Positions 5,940 to 9,548 of a stretch of 9,548 nucleotides of DNA are shown here, piece after piece (the first letter of the stretch is position 1; every line of letters begins with the position of its first letter). Source of the stretch: CAZDDI01 sp964504195 (GTDB lineage Bacteria; Chloroflexota; Anaerolineae; B4-G1; SLSP01); NCBI GenBank assembly GCA_964504195.1, contig CAZDDI010000099.1, positions 1 through 9,548 of the forward strand. Reading direction: 5' to 3'. A model generated the notes under the pieces. That model did not search any database. It saw nothing but the letters and a program-made list of their open reading frames with translations, and was not told where the DNA came from. Made by a program: the position numbers and the translations under genes.

Positions 5940-7314
5940 TTTCACACAGCGCCGCCGCGTAGACCTCGCGCAGGGGGACGCCATGCTGTTCCGCCAATCG
6001 GCGGCAATCCTCATACTCTGGCGCGGATTTGGTGCGGCCATCGCCCAGCTCGGCGATTTTGACCCGTACCGGGCCGAAGCGCGTCTCCACCGTCTCGCTA
6101 CGCCGGGGCAGCGCGTAGCGCGCGACGGTATGCTCACGGATGCCCAGGGTGGAGGTCTCCGCAAAGAGCAACCCGCGCAAGCTCTCCGCCTGCTCCGGCT
6201 CGCACAAAACGCTCAACAGCGTGCCGGGCCGGTTCTTCTTCATCTGAATCGGCGTGAAGAACACATCCAACGCGCCGGCGGCAAAGAGCTTATCCATGAT
6301 ATAGCCGTAAAATTCTGGGTTGAGGTCGTCGAGGTTGGTTTCGAGGAGTCGGTAGTCGGTAGTCGGTAGTCGGTAGTCAGTAGTCAGGAGTCGGGAGTCG
6401 GGAGTCGGGAGGTGGTAGTCGGTAATCAATAGTCGGGAGTCGGAAGTCGGGAGTTCATAGTGCGTAGAATGGGGCGCATGGGGATGTTCGTGCGTATGTG
6501 AATGAGAATGGGCATGATCGTGTTCGTGCGCGTGAGGATGCGAATGCCCATGTCCGCCATCTACTGTCTGCTGTCTACCGTCTCCCGTCTGCCGTCTACC
6601 GTCTACCGTCCCAATCAACACCCGCAACACGTTGGGGATGGGCAAGTCCTTGCTGCCTGCGCCGTAGCCTACGGCTTCCAGCGTCATCGCGGGGATCGGG
6701 CCAAACTCCGCCGCGAGGCTGGAGAGCAGCGCGGCACCGGTCGGTGTGACGGTTTCCATCTGCAAGGGGCTACCCACCACCGGCACGCCCTTGAGCAGCG
6801 CCACGGTCGCGGGCGCGGGGAGGGGAATCTGCCCGTGCGCGCCGTGGACGAAGCCCCGCCCCAGCGGCACGGGCGATACGACCACGCGCTCGATGCCCAG
6901 CGCGTCCAGCCCCACCAGCGCGCCCACCACATCCACAATCGTATCCACCCCACCCAGCTCGTGCAAGTGAACGTGCTCCACGCTGGCGTTGTGGATGGCG
7001 GCCTCCGCCGTTCCAATCCGCCGGAAGATGGCGCAGGCGCGCGCTTTGATGTCTGGCGCGAGGTCGCTCTCCTGCACGATGCGCTCGATCTCGCCCAGGT
7101 GACGCTCCGGCGCATCGTCGCGCACCAGCACATCCACTTTGGTCGCCGCGAAGGCGTGTTTGGCAACGCGCGTGACGCGCAGCTCGAAATCCGCCAGATG
7201 CAAGGCGGCGAGGCGTTCGCGCAACACATCGGGGGATAGCCCCGCATCCACCAGCGCGCCCAGCATCATATCGCCGCTGGCCCCAGCGATGCAATCGAAA
7301 TAAGCAATTTTCAT
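5932..7314 (-). CDS. larC: Nickel pincer cofactor biosynthesis protein LarC with expanded linker
   Basis: This 460-residue LarC (DUF111 family) is the CTP-dependent nickel insertase that completes the nickel-pincer nucleotide cofactor. The LarC1-like half (1-235) shows FDCIAGASGDM (6-16), HVHLHELGGVDTIVD (114-128) and VTPTGAALL (189-197). The LarC2-like half (324-460) starts LETNLDDLNPEFYGY. Between them lies an unusual linker: a heptamer-coded segment (236-250), an alternating histidine tract with 15 His in 255-285, and a second heptamer-coded segment (284-323) with a seven-residue period (TDYRLPT). The start at 7314 is chosen over an upstream in-frame start at 7353 because AAAGGAG lies 7 nt before it and MKIAYFDC is the family N-terminus. 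It follows larB by 81 nt. The stop falls within the terminator-like hairpin. Confidence 0.92.
   Translation of the reverse strand: MKIAYFDCIAGASGDMMLGALVDAGLSPDVLRERLAALHLADFELRVTRVAKHAFAATKVDVLVRDDAPERHLGEIERIVQESDLAPDIKARACAIFRRIGTAEAAIHNASVEHVHLHELGGVDTIVDVVGALVGLDALGIERVVVSPVPLGRGFVHGAHGQIPLPAPATVALLKGVPVVGSPLQMETVTPTGAALLSSLAAEFGPIPAMTLEAVGYGAGSKDLPIPNVLRVLIGTVDGRRQTGDGRQQTVDGGHGHSHPHAHEHDHAHSHSHTHEHPHAPHSTHYELPTSDSRLLITDYHLPTPDSRLLTTDYRLPTTDYRLLETNLDDLNPEFYGYIMDKLFAAGALDVFFTPIQMKKNRPGTLLSVLCEPEQAESLRGLLFAETSTLGIREHTVARYALPRRSETVETRFGPVRVKIAELGDGRTKSAPEYEDCRRLAEQHGVPLREVYAAALCEKT
6347..6465. repeat. 17-unit heptamer tandem repeat inside larC
   Basis: Seventeen consecutive 7-bp units of consensus AGTCGGT/G (plus strand) run without slippage for 119 bp. 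The first four are identical, and divergence rises toward 6465. On the coding strand the unit is a rotation of GACTACC, which has no stop in any frame, so it encodes a 7-residue period. Since 119 is not a multiple of three and the unit is 7 bp, each unit gained or lost would shift the downstream larC frame. Confidence 0.95.
6566..6607. repeat. 6-unit heptamer tandem repeat inside larC
   Basis: Six 7-bp units follow the plus-strand pattern GTCTACC (units GTCTGCT, GTCTACC, GTCTCCC, GTCTGCC, GTCTACC, GTCTACC). They encode larC residues 236-250. On the coding strand a perfect array would read TAG once every three units; the sequence has CAG at both such places. Confidence 0.9.
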
Positions 7315-7339
7315 GCAAGCTCCTTTACGTATTACGTAG

Positions 7340-7386
7340 TACGCAGTATACATTGCTTTTTACTGCGTAATGCGTACTGCGTAATG
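7340..7386. repeat. larB-larC intercistronic repeat and hairpin
   Basis: TACGCAGTA (7340-7348) pairs with TACTGCGTA (7361-7369) across a 12-nt loop. A 14-bp unit starting ACTGCGTAATGCGT (7362-7375) is partly repeated at 7376-7386. The block occupies most of the 81-nt gap between larB and larC. It could affect the messenger between the two genes or be a simple dispersed repeat. Confidence 0.6.
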
Positions 7387-7395
7387 GGATTTCTC

Positions 7396-8163
7396 TTAGC
7401 GTGTGATACTCCGCAAAACAGCGTGCGCGAAGATCGCCGCGCCGAAGCCGTTATCAATGTTGACCACGGCAACGCCGGCAGCGCAGCTGTTGAGCATGGT
7501 GAGCAGGGCGCTGAGGCCGTGGAAGCTGGCCCCGTAGCCTACGCTAGTCGGCACGGCGACCAGCGGCGCGGCAACCAGCCCGCCGACAACGCTCGCCAGC
7601 GCGCCCTCCATGCCCGCAACGGTGATGACCACCGTCGCGGCTTGCAGCCGGGGCAGCTCGCCCAGCAGCCGGTGCAGCCCGGCGACGCCCACATCATAAG
7701 CGCGTTCGACCCGCTGTCCGGCGAAGGCCAGCGTTTGCGCGGCTTCTTCGGCTACCGGCAAATCTGCCGTGCCGGCGCACACCACCATCGCGTAGGGCGC
7801 ATCGGCGGGGAGCGCCGGGCGCGCGCCACGTTCGAGCGTGAGCAGCCGCGAGGTGGCATCGTAGCGCGCCTCCGGCAGCCGCGCACGCACGAAGTCGGCC
7901 ATCTCCGGCACGACCCGCGTCCCCATGACCCGCTCGTGGGCGCTCCACAGCCGCTCCATGATGGCTGCAACCTGTTCCGGCGTCTTCCCCTGGCAGAAGA
8001 CGGTTTCCGGCAGGCCGTTCCGCAGCGCGCGATGCGTATCCAGCCGGGCAAAATCGCCCACATCCGTGTAGGGCAATGCGCGCAGCTGCTCCAGCGCGGT
8101 ATCTACATCGGTTTCGCCGCGTTGGACGGTTTCCAGCAACGCGCGGATTTTGTATGGATCCAT
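7396..8163 (-). CDS. larB: Nickel pincer cofactor biosynthesis protein LarB
   Basis: This 255-residue LarB catalyses the first step of nickel-pincer nucleotide synthesis, carboxylating and hydrolysing nicotinic acid adenine dinucleotide to the dicarboxylated mononucleotide. The C-terminal PurE-like domain is clear: VVCAGTADLPVAEEAAQT (127-144), YDVGVAGLHRLL (156-167), VAGMEGALASVVGGL (182-196), VPTSVGYGASF (204-214) and MLNSCAAGVAVVNIDNGFGA (223-242). C227 is, by motif, the cysteine reported in the family to attack the pyridine ring. The N-terminal region (1-115) is the family's helical part, with VFCQGKTPEQ (55-64). GAGG lies 7 nt before the ATG. larC follows in the same orientation. LarE, the sulfur-donating partner, is not in the window. 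Confidence 0.95.
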   Translation of the reverse strand: MDPYKIRALLETVQRGETDVDTALEQLRALPYTDVGDFARLDTHRALRNGLPETVFCQGKTPEQVAAIMERLWSAHERVMGTRVVPEMADFVRARLPEARYDATSRLLTLERGARPALPADAPYAMVVCAGTADLPVAEEAAQTLAFAGQRVERAYDVGVAGLHRLLGELPRLQAATVVITVAGMEGALASVVGGLVAAPLVAVPTSVGYGASFHGLSALLTMLNSCAAGVAVVNIDNGFGAAIFAHAVLRSITR

Positions 8164-8206
8164 TGTATTTCCTCAATCTCCTCGCCGTTTGTAGCAACAG
8201 CCTGGC

Positions 8207-8304
8207 TAAGGGTCTGTAAAAGAATAGTTTCCCGCTACAACCGCCCCCGGGACGGGGGCTGAGAGCAAAAAAAAACGGGAAGTTATATTTTTACAAGCCC
8301 TAAG
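8207..8304. repeat. MITE-like inverted repeat in the larB leader
   Basis: Imperfect arms of about 27 bp, 8208-8234 and 8276-8302, share AGGG, TGTAAAA and TTCCCG blocks in inverse orientation. A second small hairpin, GCCCCC-GGGAC-GGGGGC, sits in the middle next to a run of nine A. It lies within 50 nt of the larB start, so it may contribute to the larB leader. Confidence 0.65.
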
Positions 8305-8306
8305 TA

Positions 8307-8446
8307 TGACTCCCCTGCAAAAAGGTAAAAATCCGATTTTTTCCACACATGACCTACTACATATAGGGAATCCTAACGCAAAAAGCCTACATCTAGTATC
8401 AGATTTCTAAAAAATCGGATTTTTAGGAGTTATTTCAGCAGAGTCA
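8307..8446. repeat. AT-rich MITE-like inverted repeat
   Basis: A 17-bp perfect inverted pair (8326-8342 and 8409-8425) is itself nearly palindromic around AAAATCCGATTTT. The outer ends TGACTC (8307-8312) and GAGTCA (8441-8446) are also inverse, suggesting a bounded element of about 140 bp. The unpaired interior is AT-rich and non-coding. Confidence 0.7.
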
Positions 8447-8468
8447 AGTATCTATGCAAAAATCCCGC

Positions 8469-8519
8469 CGGTGGTGGGGTTCGGCAGGCGGTGGGTGAGC
8501 CTGCCGAACCCCACCACCG
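8469..8519. repeat. Long perfect hairpin containing 32-bp direct repeat copy B
   Basis: A 21-bp perfect stem (8469-8489 with 8499-8519) closes a 9-nt loop GGTGGGTGA. Bases 8487-8518 are identical to 3923-3954, 4.5 kb away. There is no T-tract on either side, so it looks like a dispersed palindromic repeat rather than an intrinsic terminator. It lies just beyond the stop of the membrane protein gene. Confidence 0.85.
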
Positions 8520-8585
8520 CCAGCCGAGACCCGGCACTGGTTTCGACAAGCTCAACCACCGCCTTTATGAATTTCCGGACAGATT

Positions 8586-9215
8586 CTAAGGTGAAGTTTT
8601 ATTCGGCACGCCGCTTTCCGGCAATACCTGCCGGTTCTCAGCAGCGCGTGAGGCTCGCTTGGCGGTAAAGGGCAACACATGGGGCGCAAAGAGCTGCGAA
8701 GAAGGAATGCTATGCTCAACGGTGTGCGTTTCAGGATGCAACTTGTTGTAGCGGACAGGGAACGTATATCCAGGCTCGCACCAGGGCGCGGCATCCGCTA
8801 GTTTAACATCGGTCTGGAACACATAGCGCCGCTTGCCTGCAAATATCACCGGCGCTTCGTAACCATAGATCAGGATATGGGACGCAGCGTCCCAGTAAAG
8901 TGCGGTTGCTTTTGTCATGGGGGCGCGGATCAACCACAAGAGGGCTTTCAAGAAGATCGTCCCAGCCAAAACAGGGACAATCCATTTAAGCACCAGCGCG
9001 GCGGATTCCGGCGCATATTGGCGCGTAAGCCACACCACAGCCACCGCGACCAGTCCCAATCGCGCGATGGAATCCCACCATAACCACCTCAAGATTTTCC
9101 AAACGAGATAGATCAATACCACAGGCCCCCCTACCAGACAACCCGTGAGCGTGTCCATAAAACCGGGCTTAGGTTTGGATTTAGTCGGATTCTCAAAATC
9201 TACAGCTTGTGTCAT
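8586..9215 (-). CDS. Small membrane protein of unknown function
   Basis: I do not recognise this 209-residue protein with confidence. The N-terminus (1-18) is polar with TKSKPKPG. Hydrophobic segments at about 24-45, 50-66 and 73-97 look like three membrane spans, and the remaining 110 residues are soluble. The block EPGYTFPVRYNKLHPETHTV (147-166) is loosely like the conserved part of DUF3592-type membrane proteins; this is a weak resemblance. I chose the ATG at 9215 because AAGGAG lies 7 nt upstream. The open frame continues to 9377, but that extension reads through intergenic repeats. The gene is separated from larB by over 400 bp of repeats, so it is probably its own unit. Confidence 0.7.
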   Translation of the reverse strand: MTQAVDFENPTKSKPKPGFMDTLTGCLVGGPVVLIYLVWKILRWLWWDSIARLGLVAVAVVWLTRQYAPESAALVLKWIVPVLAGTIFLKALLWLIRAPMTKATALYWDAASHILIYGYEAPVIFAGKRRYVFQTDVKLADAAPWCEPGYTFPVRYNKLHPETHTVEHSIPSSQLFAPHVLPFTAKRASRAAENRQVLPESGVPNKTSP

Positions 9216-9468
9216 GGTTTGTCTCCTTCGAAAATGGCGAATTGCGAATGGGGAATGGGGAATCAAAACTAGCGTAGCGCGAAGCGTCTGCTTCGCGGAG
9301 CTGCGAACGGCGCACGCTCTCCCTGTACCACAGGCTTCAGCCTGTACGTCTGCTTCGCGGAGCTGCGAACGGCGCATCCATGCGCTGACAGTATGAACGA
9401 GATTGCTTCGCCGCAGACGGCTCGCAATGACAAGACTCAGTAGATTACAAGTTTAAGCTCGTAGTGAC
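9216..9468. repeat. Repeat-rich intergenic region with two 30-bp direct repeats
   Basis: No gene is seen. Two identical 30-bp copies (9285-9314 and 9347-9376, starting CGTCTGCTTCGCGG) stand 62 bp apart. Between them a hairpin GTAC-CA-CAGGCT / GCCTGTAC spans 9325-9347. Upstream is a GCGAATTGCGAATGGGGAATG-like degenerate tandem (9237-9263, described by its GGGAATG units), and downstream ATTGC/GCAAT pairing surrounds a CTTCGCCGCAGACGG core (9402-9428). These look like several families of dispersed repeats placed next to each other. Confidence 0.7.
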
Positions 9469-9521
9469 CTTATGAATTTTAAGAAATTAATCCGTAAATA
9501 AGGTTTTGTGTGAAATCGGTC
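9469..9521. repeat. 53-bp perfect inverted repeat, right copy
   Basis: This is the exact reverse complement of 1-53 and ends GTGAAATCGGTC. It is followed by 27 further bases (9522-9548), AT-rich and then a run of C, which have no partner visible at the left edge. The outward-facing end is GGTC in both copies, as expected for terminal inverted repeats. No target-site duplication can be tested because the left flank is missing. Confidence 0.95.
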
Positions 9522-9548
9522 GCTCTAAAAATAAAATGATCCCCCCTT

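Larger units (their letters stand above)
8164..8585. other. Non-coding repeat region upstream of larB
   Basis: This 422-bp stretch has no credible gene. It contains three consecutive inverted-repeat units: 8207-8304, 8307-8446 and 8469-8519. The second is strikingly AT-rich compared with the genes. The larB promoter is expected here, but I could not identify a good -35/-10 pair. Confidence 0.7.

Noticed and set aside
7315..7353. 13-residue N-terminal extension of LarC
   Set aside because: The ribosome site AAAGGAG and the family N-terminus MKIAYFDC both point to the start at 7314.
8469..8519. Intrinsic terminator for the membrane protein gene
   Set aside because: The stem is strong, but neither strand has a following T-tract and the same sequence recurs elsewhere as a dispersed repeat.
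9216..9377. 54-residue N-terminal extension of the membrane protein
   Set aside because: It reads through intergenic repeats, whereas AAGGAG sits at the right distance from the ATG at 9215.
1..9521. Classical insertion sequence or composite transposon
   Set aside because: No transposase or recombinase gene or fragment is seen between the inverted repeats, and the contents are chromosomal-type genes.

Overview
The window reads as a stretch of a GC-rich bacterial chromosome or metagenomic contig. Seven ordinary metabolic or conserved genes lie in two convergent groups, a lower-GC toxin-antitoxin-like pair lies inside one group, and repeat-rich non-coding DNA lies at both ends. Gene content and the many short dispersed repeats, heptamer arrays and MITE-like hairpins fit a Chloroflexota (Anaerolineae-like) bacterium. 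That placement is an inference from style, not proven by a marker gene. No rRNA, tRNA, CRISPR array, transposase or phage gene was found.

Layout. Positions 1-53 and 9469-9521 are exact reverse complements of each other, so a 53-bp perfect inverted repeat brackets almost the whole window. Positions 54-1049 hold no convincing gene but are packed with hairpins and repeats: a 52-bp repeat in two or three copies, a triplicated 22-bp palindrome, a MITE-like inverted repeat at 714-847 and a 9-bp tandem repeat. On the plus strand, 1050-3855 is a compact three-gene unit: purB (adenylosuccinate lyase), a class I SAM-dependent methyltransferase, and a concanavalin A-like/GH16-like protein of unknown role. 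The spacing is 8 nt and then a 4-nt ATGA overlap.

On the minus strand, read right to left, come a small membrane protein (9215-8586), larB (8163-7396), larC (7314-5932), a DUF4258 protein (5835-5590), a DUF2283 protein (5579-5376) and pyrimidine-nucleoside phosphorylase (5291-3987). LarB and LarC are two of the three enzymes that build the nickel-pincer nucleotide cofactor of lactate racemase-type enzymes; LarE and any LarA are not in the window. The DUF4258/DUF2283 pair appears to have its own sigma70-like promoter, placed against the terminator-like hairpin at the end of larC. Convergent transcription of the two groups meets at 3856-3986.

The most unusual point is inside larC. Two arrays of 7-bp tandem repeats (6 and 17 units) flank a 15-histidine linker exactly between the LarC1-like and LarC2-like halves. 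In Lactobacillus plantarum these halves are separate reading frames joined by programmed frameshifting. Seven is not a multiple of three, so any single-unit gain or loss would uncouple the two halves. The larC reading frame stays open across both arrays. At the two places where a perfect first array would read TAG, the sequence has CAG.
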